Origin: Synaphobranchus kaupii
Lineage: Eukaryota; Chordata; Actinopteri; Anguilliformes; Synaphobranchidae
Length of the DNA: 64,000 nucleotides
NCBI GenBank assembly: GCA_029718625.1
Contig: CM056377.1
Coordinates: 104,358,585-104,422,584 of the forward strand
Direction: 5' to 3'
Made by a program: the position numbers and the translations under genes. Positions 1 through 11,605 of this stretch are shown in pieces; within the stretch, counting starts at the first letter, position 1; each line of letters opens with the position of its first letter. A model generated the notes under the pieces. That model worked only from the letters and a program-made list of their open reading frames with translations. It ran no database searches and was not told the DNA's origin.

Positions 1-544
1 TAAAAGCACCACCCTTTGACCAATGAACTCCTTGGCTTTGGAAAAAGGCGTCTCCATTCCAAAGGATCCCGTAGAGATATTTGCGGATACTGAGGGAATC
101 TCTTTGCAGGGCGAGATTAGTGAGTTCCGCAAAAGATGCTTGAGATACGTTTTTCATGTGGTAACTAGGCTAATTTATTCAGACCAACTGGGAAGTAGCA
201 TTTCATGCATCGGAAATACGTTGTTTCTCCTAACTCATTTTCCTATTGAACTCTATGGAAAAATAAATCAGGAGAAACAACCCTTCAAGTGATCCATCCA
301 TATCTACTGCATATCTGGCAGCAGAATTATAGTTTGAGGCTTGTTTTATTTTGCAGACCCTTGATGACTTTACAGCCATTTAGCCAACCATGGGTTCCAT
401 ACTATTCCCGTGTAATTTACAGCTTAATCTAGTCCTACCCCCGTATTCCCATAGTGATCCATTCAAATGCAGAGAGGTTATAGTATCGCTTGTAAGAGTA
501 CCTAAAAATAAGATATCAAGAGTATGTTGATATACTTTTATACC
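1..544. repeat. Downstream flank shared by the two A-type genes (copy 1 side)
   Basis: Much of 10-480 aligns, with gaps, to about 34220-34640: both contain a CCATTGACTAATCAACTCC-like phrase, then AAAAGGC, TCATTCC and GATCCC. It marks the duplicated unit beyond the 3' end of the gene. No gene is seen here. Confidence 0.6.
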
Positions 545-855
545 CAGTCATGATAGCATCACCTGTTTACCTGTGGAATGCTCCACACAGGTGTTTTTTT
601 AACTTCCCAGTCTTTTTCTTTTTTTGCCCCTGTCCCAACTTTTTTGGAACGTGTTGCAGGCATCAAATTCGGAATTAGCGTATATTTACAAAAAACAATA
701 AAATTTAAAAGGTACAACATGAAATCCCTTTTCTTTGTACTGTTTTCAATGAAATATATGGAAAAGAGAATTTACAAATCACTGCTTTCTGCTTTTACGT
801 GCATTTTACATAGTGTCCCAACTTTTTTAGAATCGGGGTTTGTAGTTGTATTGTG
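545..855. mobile_element. Abundant teleost interspersed DNA repeat
   Basis: Two copies of the phrase GTCCCAACTTTTTT (one followed by GGAACGTGTTGCAGG, the other by AGAATCGGGGTTT) bracket about 190 bp. I recognise this arrangement as a very common fish repeat end, but cannot name the family with certainty. It follows the TACCTGTGGAATGCTCC hairpin-like start. No coding sequence. Confidence 0.6.
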
Positions 856-1098
856 ATGCTCACATCTGGAATTATAAAGCCTTAAATAGAACACCCCATA
901 AATAGGTGAGAATTGACCAAATGTGGCATGCATGAAGGGGTTAATATAAAGTGTTACCAATATCCTTTAAAAGTATTTTCACAGCAATAACATGAACAAG
1001 AGGTACAGTTCGCTACTAGTCACTGTTATACATGACCTGTTCAAGTATTTCAGCATGTAGGAAATGCAGCAAAGACAAGTTTTAATATGCAGCTGAGA

Positions 1099-1111
1099 AT
1101 TTATTTATTTA
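1099..1111 (-). terminator. Polyadenylation signals of vitellogenin copy 1
   Basis: Overlapping AATAAA hexamers on the minus strand (read as tttattta on plus), about 95-100 nt beyond the TAG stop at 1204-1202. This is a normal distance for a short vitellogenin 3' UTR. Confidence 0.75.
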
Positions 1112-1201
1112 CAAGTGTACCATAGCACATTAAGTGGTCGAAATGGACAAAACTACAAGCTTACACCTGGAAATGTGGTGTGACATGGACAGCCATACAG
1201 A

Positions 1202-4200
1202 CTAAGCACACACTTCTGTACAGCGGCAGGCCAGATGGGCTTCAACTGTTTCCCTCAGATCCACAGTCTTCTCACCAATGCTGCTCAGGCCCTCAGATCG
1301 GTTCACTCTGGAATCTGGAATTGAAAGTAATCAAGAATCAGTAAATATATCTTTTGGCTGATGCTTTTAAAACATTTGAATAGATTTAGCTGATTATTGT
1401 ATGAATGTTTAATAAGATCATGATATTTTCTCTGGAGTACATCATGTCTCAAGCCAAAGCTGATATCTTACCAGCGGGGATGCAGTGGAAGCCAACAGTG
1501 ACAGGGGTGGTCCTCTGAGGGCTGCAGCCAGGCAGACAGCGGAGCACAGGCTCAACAGAGTAGCATTTAGACTCCTGTCCATCCAGGATCATCTGTTTCT
1601 CCAGCTTCACTGACTCCTGCTTTATGTTGCACTCTGGATCAGAGAGGGAAAATGTAATCAAGCTGTCACTTTACAATGGTTCAGAGCTTGTGTAGATAGA
1701 TACTTACGGCTGGCATCACGACAGCTTTCTACAGGAAGGACCCAGGAATGGGCAAAGCTCAGAGCATTCTTGGTCAGGCGTCCGCTGGGAGTGCGGAATT
1801 CCTGTCTCACTTCACCATCAGCCTTTCCACAGATTCCACAAGTCTGGCCCTTCATCCAATCAACAGCTCTAACCTGAGAGATGAGGATTTACCAGATATT
1901 AGCTACACTTAATTTGACAGTGCTCTATCAGAAAGAACTGGGAAAATGAGGCTCTAGTCTTATCACCTTCCATGTATTTCTGTCAAAGTAGACTTCATGA
2001 AGGCCATGGCTGGCAGCATAGAGAGACAGTCCATCACCGTTTTGTCCAATGACAATTGAACCTTCAGAAACAAGAGACTATTTTAAAATACAAATTTCTG
2101 TATAGGTTATAAGAAGTAAAAGAAAACAGGTTGCAAATTTTCTAGAAAAACATGTAACATTTCAAAAATGACATTCGAAATAGTAAGGACCTGTGGGATG
2201 TTCGTAAGGTAGGCTGGTGGTAGGAACTTCCTTCCCGTTGATCTTCATCCGCACTTCACTGTCACTGGGGTACAGGTCAACATCCCTGGAAGAGATGCGC
2301 AAGAATGCTGCTTAGGACATAGTGAAATGCAATGCATCTGCATTGCCTCAGTCTTTAAATATGGAGGTGAGTATGAGCTTTACTTACATGTCAGCGAGTT
2401 TCACTGTGATATGGTGCTGTTCAGAAGCTGGATCCTTCTTCATCAGAACCATGAACTTAAGCTCTGGGGTGCAGTCCTGGGCCAGTACTTGGTAGCAAGA
2501 GATGGGCATTTCATTCCTGTACCTTCTGTTGTTGAATGTGGTCAGGGTATCATTGGCCAGGCTGCACTGCACTGGAGGGGTGTAGGAAAACATAAAGTTA
2601 TGTTTATAGTAGTTCTGGGATTACACATTGCAGTAATCACAATTGTAATCTAAAATGTAATATCCTAAAGGTGCATTATGTATTTGAGAAATTCAACAAC
2701 ATTGGTAGTTGTAAATCTTACAACAACCCACCTCCACTGACTTCAGCAATTATACCAGCAATGTCCAGTTGTGCACGAGCAGCAGCTCCAGCTCCAATAG
2801 GCAGGGCAATGGGAAGGGGTACAGCCAGTTTATACAGAGTCATCTACAGAAAACAGAAAAATTCAGATGTGTTATAATGTACTCTTACCATCATGAATCT
2901 CAAATCAAGCAATTTTAAGATGTGGGAAAGATGCCTGTTACCCTTGGTGTTTTCATTATAACATTGATGGTTCTTTCAGAAGTGGCAGCAACAGTAAGTT
3001 TAATCTGTCCTGCACTGTTTTTGGGTCTGCCCTCATTTATTCCAGCCATGAGAGCAGCACCAGGGATGTATTCAGAGATCCTGCATCAAGGGTGAATAAT
3101 ACAATGAGTAAAGTGTTCATGAATATCAATAGATTCAGTAAAGAGACAAACTTCAGTAAAGTTCAAGATGGGTTACTGTACTTGTTAGCGTATTCCTTAA
3201 CAGCACTGGGAATCTTGGTCCACTCCAGCTTAATGCGGGCTGCAGGGCTTGCACCCATCATACCAGTCTCTGCCTTGACAACTGCTGCATATTCCTGGCA
3301 TTCTGCTCCCCAGCCAATCTTGGCCTGGACAGAAAAAAATTTATATAAATTGAAGAGTGTTATGTCACTCAAGAAAGAAGAGTTTTATTTTAACACAGAT
3401 TAACACAAAATACAATGCCTCTGACAAAATGCGGTACTTGAGGATATCTGGTCTCACCATGGCTTTGTGTTTGCTTAGCAGGATTCCATCAGCGCACATC
3501 TTCCAGTTTTCATTTTCAGCGAGAGCAGCCATAATGACCTGCACCCTAGCAGCAGTAGCATCCATGTAGGCTGCAATCTGGTATCCCTGCATCTTTCCAT
3601 CAGCCCTCACCGCACGAACAATAATGGCCATGGCAGGTGGTACAGCATCTCCAAGGTATCTGTTCTGTAGGGACAGAGAGAAACGCAGTTGACTAAGTAT
3701 GCTGATTCATTACAATGTAACCGTATAAGTTTATGAATCAGGAATATATCTGGATGTTCCTACCTTATTATAAATGGCCTGAAAGCTGGCAGCAGTGCTT
3801 CTGCTGACGCTGTTGCTCACACTTTTACTGACGCCACTTCTTGAGCTGCTGCTCACACTTCTACTGACTTTGCCACTGACTCTACTGCCAACACTGCTGG
3901 AACTGGAGGACACCCTGGCCCTGGAGATGCCTTTAGAAACGGCGTGCTGCAAGAGGGGTCAGACCCATTAGAGAACACTGATATTACTTATCTTAAGGCC
4001 TCATTCAGAAGAAATCTTACCTGGTGGATGTGGTTTTTGGTGAACTTGTAGTCGTAGATTTCCGCCTATAATATGAATAATAATATGAATTGGTGAGCAT
4101 AACTTCTGTATTTCACTTAAAGAGGACCAGAAGTGAAGCAGTGCCTCACCCGAGACATCCGGGAGCTGGAGGAACTGACAGAGCGACTGACACTCCAGGC

Positions 4201-7200
4201 GCTGGCGCTGATCTTCTTAGAACCCTTGGGAGACTTTCTGCTGCTGCTGCTACTACTGCTGCTTTGCATGATCTTCCCAGCACTGGCCAGGTGTTTGCTG
4301 TTTTTCTTGTGATGAGCAGCTGAAGAGGAAGAGCTGGAACTGGAGCTAGAAGAATGGGTGCTCTTGCTGAGGCTCACCGCACGGCGGCTTGAGGAGCTAT
4401 GTGAGCTGGAGGAGCTGCTAACATTTCTCATCCGGTTCTTCTGTAAAGACAGGAAAATTAAGATGTTGAGGAATACAGGAGAGCATTGATCCCCCAACAA
4501 CATATATTTTTGCATGCTTTTTACAAAGTAACTTTTCAGGTTGGTTGTTGTTAAGACAAATACCAGGAATCCAATGTATAATCAAATGAATTGTTGTTCA
4601 GAACTACGCACAATTCCCGTGTCCAGGATCCTTTTCAGTTTCAGCAGGACAGTCTTTCCCTCTGGAGTTTCCTCCTCATCTCTCAGAGTGATCAGTCTGA
4701 TTATTTTTGATGCTGCCTTGGGTCCAACCTGGAGTTCAATCAGCACTTTTTCGATGGCTGGTTCAGCAGCTGCTGCAAAGTAATTTTTCCAGTTAACTTG
4801 TTTAAGCTAAAGTAGTTATGTCAGTGTTTTTAATTGAAGAACCCTGTAGTTTTTCTTATATCAACAGTATTAGCATAAAAAAATTACAAATTACATTAAT
4901 TTTCAAGCCATATTACCTGGTTTAATGGCAACAATGATTGCATGCTTTCCAACCAGTGTGTAAAGAGGGCTGTCTCTCATAAACGCAGCATTCTGGGATT
5001 CAACGTCAATGCATGCTGTCAATCCAAAGGTTGAGAACATGGCACAGAATTTCTTCTGAACCGTTGCTGATATGGCCTTCAATTTTGGCCCAGCATTGGC
5101 AGCCACATCACTATAAATGATTTCGGATGACCTTGACTGGAAACAAGACAGAAATGATTATGAACATATGGAAATAAACCTGAATATCTCTTTCCCGCAA
5201 AGTATTGGTGTTTACTGTTTACAGATAATTATCTTTGTCTTACCCAACCACCAGCCGCAGAAACGGCTGCCTTAGAGGTGAACTTCTCCTTGGAGAGCTG
5301 GGCTGCAAGAGCTGCAGGCAGCATTGGAGTGCTTCTAGCAGAAGCAGCATCTTCCACATTTCTTGCCACAGCAACGGTCTCAAAGCTGTTGAGAAAGGAC
5401 TTCTTTACAGCAGCTGAGGTATGATACATTACTGTGATGCATTGTTCAAGCAAAATTGTTATTTTAGTCTTCATTCTACACTTATGAAACATTGTAAAAT
5501 TATTTCAGCAAAAATCTATTCCATTTAGAATATGAGTGAGTTTTGTTTTTTCCATTAAAATCTATTAAATTATTTGTACCGCACAGCCGCAACGTGATCC
5601 AGAGCCTGAATAGGGAAAGCTTCGAACTTGAAGTTTCCCTTATTAATGTCGATTCTTGCAGCAAGCTTCAGAGGGATGATCGTATGCACTTTAGCTTTGG
5701 CCATAACTGCAGCCTGAATGAAGGCAGTATTCACTCCCATAACACCAAATGTGTGCATGGCAATGCTGTAGAAAGCAGAGAAAAAAGTAATTAACAAGTT
5801 TATAATTCACGTTTTTGCCATTTTACAAAAAAAGTGTAACCTACCTTGGTGTGATCTCAGCTTGCAGTTGAATGTCAGTGTTCAACAGCTGAGCAACATG
5901 GAAGGTTTCAGCAGGTGCAGGTGTAAGGGTGGCTTTGACTGTGAAAAGAAATATGCATATTAGCCAAAAGAAGCAGAAATCCTTTATTGAACAGTGAAAT
6001 ATCAAACTGCCTACTTTTGATGAGAACTTACTGTTGGCAGCAGCAGCAGCTACAGCTGTAGTGTACAGACTCAATTCCATGGGAACACCAGCAGAAGTGG
6101 GGAAGATGCGACGCACCTCAGCAGCCAGCAGGGGCTTGGCCCACTGGATTGTAGCTCCAGACTGCAGTGCATTCAGCACATACTTCACCATAGAATGTTC
6201 TGCAGCAGCTCCAGTTGTATACTGTAGCCAATCACATCACAATGTGCAGAACAGTGTCAACAAAATACAAAAAATTAATTCACAGTTGCAACTGGATAAT
6301 ATTTTCTATGTAAAGCATTTCAGACAAAGACAATACCTGCATTGCCTGCTCAATCATGGCTTTGTCAATGTTCAGAAAAGCAATTTCTTGACCGAACAGT
6401 TTGAAGTACATGGAGGCCAGTGGTTGGTTGCCTGGTGCCGCTTTCCAGTGTGCGAGCTGTGGGATAAAGATATTAAAAGATTTTTCTCATTCTTTCTCAT
6501 TTTGTGATTCTGGAATCTGAACATTTTCACTGGGACTTACAGCCTTCATGACACGCCTCATCTTGTTGATCCTGTTAGCAGCACCACTAGCAGCAGCAGC
6601 AGCTGCTGGTGATTTCAGAAGAGCCTCCTGAATTCCTTCAGTTCTAACTCCAAACTGAGACAGAAAAACAGTCTGGTCAGTTCAAACAAGTTCACAATTC
6701 GTTAGGATGTTTATTATGCTAGAGACAGTTCATTTTTACCTCCAGAACATTAGCTGCTGCCCCAGCAAAGTAGGCACGCAATTTGGCGACAACAGCCCTG
6801 GGCAAAATGGTGGCAGCATCATTGACAATGAAAGCACTGGCAGCAGCTCCAGCCATTAGGTTAGCTGTGAAAAGAAAATTGTGAGTCTTGGTCAAATTCA
6901 TGAATGACTTTATGACAGTAAATTACATATTCACTGACAGGGAAATGTTTAAAATCTTTCAAGGTTCTTACTGCTGTAAATATCAAGATGGATTGCTTTG
7001 CTGAAACGGTAGCTCAGTCTGTCTAATTTGGGGCTCAGGATCTTGACAGCAACATTACAAGCAGCAGCACTAAATGGGAAGAAAAATTTTTTTTTAGGGT
7101 TCATTCACATCCATGTTGAAGATATTCTGGTTTAAGATAGAAGTGAACATATGCTCTTACACTGGGGCCAATTCAGGGACAGTGCTCCTGGTCAGGGCCT

Positions 7201-7453
7201 TCATATGAGAGTAGGTGAAGCTGGCCACTTGCAGACTGGTCTCTTTCTGCAGAGCATCAGCAATGGCAGCCACCAGACCCATGGTTGGCCTGGTCTCAAA
7301 CAGCACAACACAGGCCACCATGCGTACCTCTGGATGAACAGCTCTGTCCATGAACAGCTGCATAGCCAATTCCTGGACCTGGAAAATGACAATAAGTGAG
7401 CATTTCATTGCAATGATTGACATTAAACATGTGTATGTCTAAACTACTTTAAT

Positions 7454-7501
<48 letters not shown>

Positions 7502-10500
7502 ATTAATTGTATTGATTTGTACTTGCCCGTCTACGCTCAAATTTGGCAACATTCCTCAGAGCCATCACAGCATCAGCATGGACACTGATTGGCAGTGCAG
7601 CAGCTGCAGTTCCAAATCCAGGCAGGAGTTTCATGATTGTCTTGATACCGGCAGGGTGACCAGCATTCCCCAGAACTTTCAGAGCCAGGGTGATCTCAGC
7701 CACATTAGCTTTAGCAATAGCATCTGCAGCAATGTCAAGCACGGGCTGGAGAGAGTAGTTGGGAGGAACATGTTCAGTATGTTCAAAATTGACACTGGGA
7801 GATTCCATGATAGAATATATCAATTTACCTTTATGACATCAGCTGGGCAGCTGGGGTGTGCAGCGCAGAACTTGAAAACCATAGAGCCGTAACCAAGCAT
7901 TGCAATTTCACGCAGAATGGGGTTTGTCTGAATCTTGGGGTTGAATACCAGGTTCTGTAGCGGAAATACACATAATTTTAGTAATTTTTCCAACAGCAGA
8001 TATATTTTGTTTTGACTACTGAGATCAATAAGACTACCCACAGCAGCAAGTTCGATGGTTGGTAGGTCAGCCTTAACCATTTGCACGGCAGCCAACAGTG
8101 CCTGAGCCCCCTCAGCTGTGGTAACCTCACCAGCCAGGAACTTCTCCTTGATGAACTTCAATGCAGCTGATGTTCCAATGGCAGGGACAGCGTCCAGGAT
8201 CCAACGTCTGAAAAACAAGTTTCAAAAGACCCACTGCATAAATCATCAGTGTTTATTTCTTATAGGGTTGCACATTTGTTGGCAGAACTGTCATGTACTG
8301 TATATTGCTTTACTTTACGAATGAACTTTTCACATATCTATTTGGAAATCTACCTGAAAGCAGGTTTAGCCTTGAATTGAGCCCATATGGCATCAATACT
8401 CTCATAGCTGGCTACACGGAGGAGCTGAACCAGCTGCACAAACTTCAGGGGAGCATCCTCGTGGACAGCAGCCATGTTGTTTGCCACAAGATGATTCAGG
8501 ATTTCCACAATCTACAAATTTTAGAAGAGGGAATAAAAACAACACCCTCTCAAGTAAACAGAAATAAGCATTGTTTTACTACACTGCCAAACTGTATAAT
8601 TCATAATTTTTCTCAAAGGCTAACGTAGCATTAACTATTGCAATTATCTTTCAAAGGCATCTTAATACCCATTGAAATAGTCTGCAATACCTGAGTCTGT
8701 GCATTACTGATCCTTATGAGTTGAATGGGTGTCTGGAGAATCTCAGATGCAAATTCATATGCCAAGGACCCACGAGCAATGTAGTCTGCTTGGATAGGCT
8801 GTATTGCAACATTCTGGGTCTCAAGGAAAGTCATGACTTGTCTGTGCAACAAAAGTGATGGAAATAATGGTTTAAATGAGTGGTGGGAAATAAGACAATC
8901 CTTTTCAATCAGTAAGTTTCAGAAATGTGTTACAAACTGTTACACTTTTACCTGGCCTCCATCTGGGCTGCTCCAGTCATCTCATTGAAAGGTGTGAACT
9001 GGTGAAGCTCCCGAACAGTGGCCTCAGCAATCAGAGCACCAGCTGCAGTTGGCTTCATGATGTAGTTGTAAGCCGCAGCTCCCCTCAGGCTCTTTCCCAT
9101 CTGCAGAAAGACACCAGCATGGTGAATATGCATGAGCAGCAGGTAACATTATCAGAGTCACATAGTTCCTCTAAGTCTTACCTGCTGACAGCGGACACAT
9201 GTCTCTGTGTATGCCATACCAATATCCTTCATTATTCTCTCCTGGCAGTTGTTCAGATCTTTGGACTTGGTGATGTAAATGCGCTCTGCCTTTGCATCTT
9301 CACTGATCACATAGTCAGTCTTGCAGATTCCTTGAGCACCAGCCTGGTAATTACATTATACAGCATGAATGACAAGCCAGAGACAATTACAATGTATTGA
9401 ACTAACATCATTTCTCATCACTTCTTGACTTACCTCTTGCAGCTCATACACATTCTGGGTCTTTTTGATGTTGAGCTGAAGTATGTTCAGGATACCTCTG
9501 TGGATATTCAGAACTGTTGCAGAGACTCCAGCAGGAGCAAACACCTTCCCCACGACACCGTTAGCGTACTCAAACTTGATGGGAATAAGCAGCTGAGCAG
9601 CTAGGGCCTGGGTGAGTTTTGTAGCTGGGATAAATGGATCTGTGGGCCAGATGCCACTGTACTCAAAGATCTGAGGGTCCATGAGCTGGGAAGACAACAA
9701 TTTAATTAAGAAATACAACCCAATCATAGTTGACTCATTAATATGTATACTCTTTTGAAAATGTAATGCAGGTCATTAAACAGAGTAGTAATTATTCACC
9801 CTATGCACGCAAACAAAATCCTTCAATTACAGACGATATATGTCCATGTGAAAAAAATTATACCAACATACACTTGATGCCATTTCATACTTTGCAATGC
9901 ACTACACTCCAACTCGACCGCTCTGCTCTGCTGCAGCAGGGCGACTCACACTTCCTGCCCTCCGTGTGAATGGTTCTCCCAACTACGGAGCTTCTCTACC
10001 CTAGCTAGTGGTGGAAAAGTCTCCCATTCAGCTACGAACTGCTGAATCACTGCCTGCTTTTCCATAATGGCCTGAACCTCTTCAGATTCTGCCTTGACTG
10101 ACCTATCAAGTAGCACTTTGATGTAATACTTCTTTAATGTATCTTCTTCTTGTATCTTGATTCTCTAACAGTCTCATGTAGCACTAGTCTTTATGTTGAA
10201 GTTTATCGTGTCTCTCGTAATCGGGCCTCACTTCTCCTCAGACTTAGCCATGGCTTACTGACTTAGTCTTAAGACTAAGCCATAGCTTACTGTGTCAACT
10301 AGACTTGATGTTCATGGCTATGGATAGCTGCTACTTTATGAGGGAACTGTACTTTATCTGACTTGTTTAGAGTTGTTTCAATGACCTTCAGCATGCACTT
10401 ATTGTACGTCGCTTTGGATAAAAGCGTCTGCCAAATGAATGTAATGTATACTTAAATACTTAAAGTTTATATAATTTTGCTTGAAATATACTTCAATTAC

Positions 10501-11402
10501 TTAAAAAAATCTATATTCAAAATATATTCAAGTCTTCATCTTTTCACTTATAAACATATAACTAGCTTGACTTTATTTTCGGTATACATTACGCTATACA
10601 TTACTATTGTTCGACATGTTCTTTGTGTCGGAGTACGTTCATGTATTACCTTTAGCAAGTAGGTATTCTGGGCGACCGCACTGATGAGAATCTTGCTGCT
10701 GACCTTCACCCCAGCCCTGGCCAGGCCTGCCTCAGGCAGACCGCCCAGAACCACTGCTTCATACTTGTACACATAGGTCTTACTGGTGCCAAAGTCTGGT
10801 GCTGTAACAACAGCCATTTATGCAAAATAAGAGATCTTGTTTGTTTCATTCTTTATTGCTATCATGAAATCTGATGGCTTTTTGCTATAGTTTTCTGAAT
10901 ACTTACCAAGCTTAACCTCTTGACTTGCTATGAGATTTAAAAAAAGCAAGATTGTGGTTAACAATAACAGATAAAACCATCATGCAAATATCTCTATTTT
11001 AATTTTAATTAATTTTGTATCATGTAGATCACTTTCAAATGTCTTTCCAAGACAAAGCAGGTTCAAATATAACTTTCCAATGATTCTATTGATATGATTC
11101 TTTCCTGCATAGTGGGATACTTAGGAAATAATGAGAGTTTTGAAAAGATCAAAGTTCTGCTAAGGAAAACTATTAATTCACTTCACAAATCTATAAAGTC
11201 AGTTGGTGACTTCTTGTGGTGTATTATACTACCCTATAACAAGCATATATTTTTCAGCCTACAAAGATGTTAATTTCTAAATTATTTACTGTATTACAAC
11301 AAAACCTATTTATCACTACTACAAACATGAAAAGTCAGAAATGAAATCTGTGCTTTACTTACCCACAAGGGCCAGAGTCAGGGCAAACACAACTGCTCTC
11401 AT
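1202..11402 (-). CDS. vtg: Vitellogenin, A type, complete (tandem copy 1)
   Basis: Complete egg-yolk precursor gene with 35 coding exons and 1,732 codons before the TAG at 1204-1202. Exons: 11402-11363, 10927-10907, 10801-10650, 9685-9434, 9343-9182, 9100-8952, 8841-8691, 8511-8354, 8207-8042, 7954-7829, 7745-7527, 7378-7161, 7069-6972, 6864-6740, 6654-6541, 6456-6337, 6221-6032, 5938-5845, 5765-5580, 5385-5244, 5136-4917, 4772-4612, 4440-4150, 4065-4021, 3946-3764, 3664-3458, 3324-3182, 3080-2942, 2843-2732, 2571-2388, 2285-2191, 2061-1967, 1873-1708, 1633-1472, 1314-1202. Phases agree throughout. The protein starts [13 protein letters not shown] (signal peptide) and continues with the lipovitellin heavy chain (to about residue 1088), phosvitin (1089-1261), light chain, vWD-type region with a CGICG motif near 1598, and a cysteine-rich tail. 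Residues 177-185 (IYITKSKDL) match the region reported to bind the oocyte vitellogenin receptor. The product is a secreted liver lipophosphoprotein. All introns are GT-AG except intron 11 (GC-AG). Whether it is the Aa or Ab class cannot be settled by eye. Confidence 0.96.
1708..2571 (-). other. vtg: vWD-type (beta-prime) region of vitellogenin copy 1, exons 30-33
   Basis: Exons 2571-2388, 2285-2191, 2061-1967 and 1873-1708 encode the von Willebrand factor type D-like region that forms the beta-prime component after cleavage. Cysteine motifs are visible: VQCSLAND near the start, CYQVLAQDC, and KGQTCGICG in exon 33. Exons 34 and 35 (1633-1472, 1314-1202) add the cysteine-rich C-terminus with [11 protein letters not shown] and HLACRC. 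The donor of exon 31 reads GTCCTT, a weak but GT-starting site, and the same sequence occurs in copy 2. Confidence 0.88.
3764..4440 (-). other. vtg: Phosvitin-coding exons 23-25 of vitellogenin copy 1
   Basis: Exons 4440-4150 (97 codons), 4065-4021 (15 codons) and 3946-3764 (61 codons) encode the phosvitin block. Exons 23 and 25 are very serine-rich, with runs written in AGC, TCC and AGT codons and interspersed Arg and Lys. Phosvitin serines are heavily phosphorylated and bind calcium in yolk. All three exons are multiples of three and start and end in phase 0, so the block can be lost without shifting frame. The middle exon is not serine-rich ([15 protein letters not shown]). On the opposite strand the repeats read as leucine runs, which are not real proteins. 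Confidence 0.93.
7455..7500. repeat. (AT)n microsatellite in intron 11 of vitellogenin copy 1
   Basis: An uninterrupted AT dinucleotide run of about 44 bases. The orthologous position in copy 2 (about 41836-41852) holds only about 16 bases, so the tract has changed length since the duplication. Confidence 0.97.
7501..7527 (-). other. Non-canonical GC splice donor, intron 11 of vitellogenin copy 1
   Basis: The donor after exon 11 reads CGG|GCAAGT on the minus strand, where the sister and VtgC genes allow alignment of the exon end. Exons 11 (219 nt) and 12 are both in phase 0 only if the exon ends before GC. The nearest downstream GT would add 4 nt and break the frame. GCAAGT is the usual form of the minor GC-AG intron class. 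Confidence 0.8.
10240..10452 (+). mobile_element. 3' fragment of an L2-like LINE in intron 3 of vitellogenin copy 1
   Basis: The stretch ends GTCGCTTTGGATAAAAGCG TCTGCCAAATGAATGTAATG, the conserved 3' tail of teleost L2-like LINEs. The same sequence in reverse complement ends the larger LINE at 28944-33935. Copy 2 lacks it, so it inserted after the gene duplication or was lost from copy 2. Confidence 0.7.
11363..11402 (-). other. vtg: Exon 1 of vitellogenin copy 1: start codon and signal peptide
   Basis: This 40 nt coding exon begins at the ATG on 11402-11400 and ends at a GTAAGT donor. It encodes [13 protein letters not shown], a short positively charged start followed by a hydrophobic run, typical of a vitellogenin signal peptide for hepatocyte secretion. 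The homologous first exons at 45833-45794 and 63464-63425 are also exactly 40 nt, which supports the start choice in all three genes. Confidence 0.92.
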
Positions 11403-11605
11403 GGCCGGTGGAATGTGAGCAACACTGGACACAGGCTGCCTTTTTAAAGCAGATTTTTGCTGACATCGCACTGATCAAAAATATATCATTAACTTAATTG
11501 CCTTGAATGTAACTTATTTTTTAGACTTAGACAAACAAAATAAGAGAACACATGTCTGATAATCAGGGTGACCACAGCCATACAGGGTTAGGTTAACCTG
11601 GCCTT
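11403..11605 (-). promoter_or_regulatory. Proximal promoter of vitellogenin copy 1
   Basis: A TTTAAAAA TATA-like box lies at 11441-11448, about 40-46 bp upstream of the ATG. Upstream are a TGACC half-site (11569-11573) and an imperfect oestrogen-response-like palindrome near 11591-11603 (GGCCA, 3 nt, TAACC on minus). The block aligns with the copy 2 promoter at 45834-46080. Oestrogen control is family knowledge; the sites are only half-matches. Confidence 0.6.

Noticed and set aside
4608..4614. GTAGTT donor for exon 22 of vitellogenin copy 1
   Set aside because: It leaves one extra base and breaks the frame into the phosvitin exon. The GTGCGT donor four bases earlier keeps phase in both copies.
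5386..5413. Earlier AG acceptor for exon 20 of vitellogenin copy 1 (at 5413)
   Set aside because: It would put the exon out of phase with exon 19. The AG just before TTTGAGACC (exon end 5385) keeps frame and matches copy 2 and VtgC.
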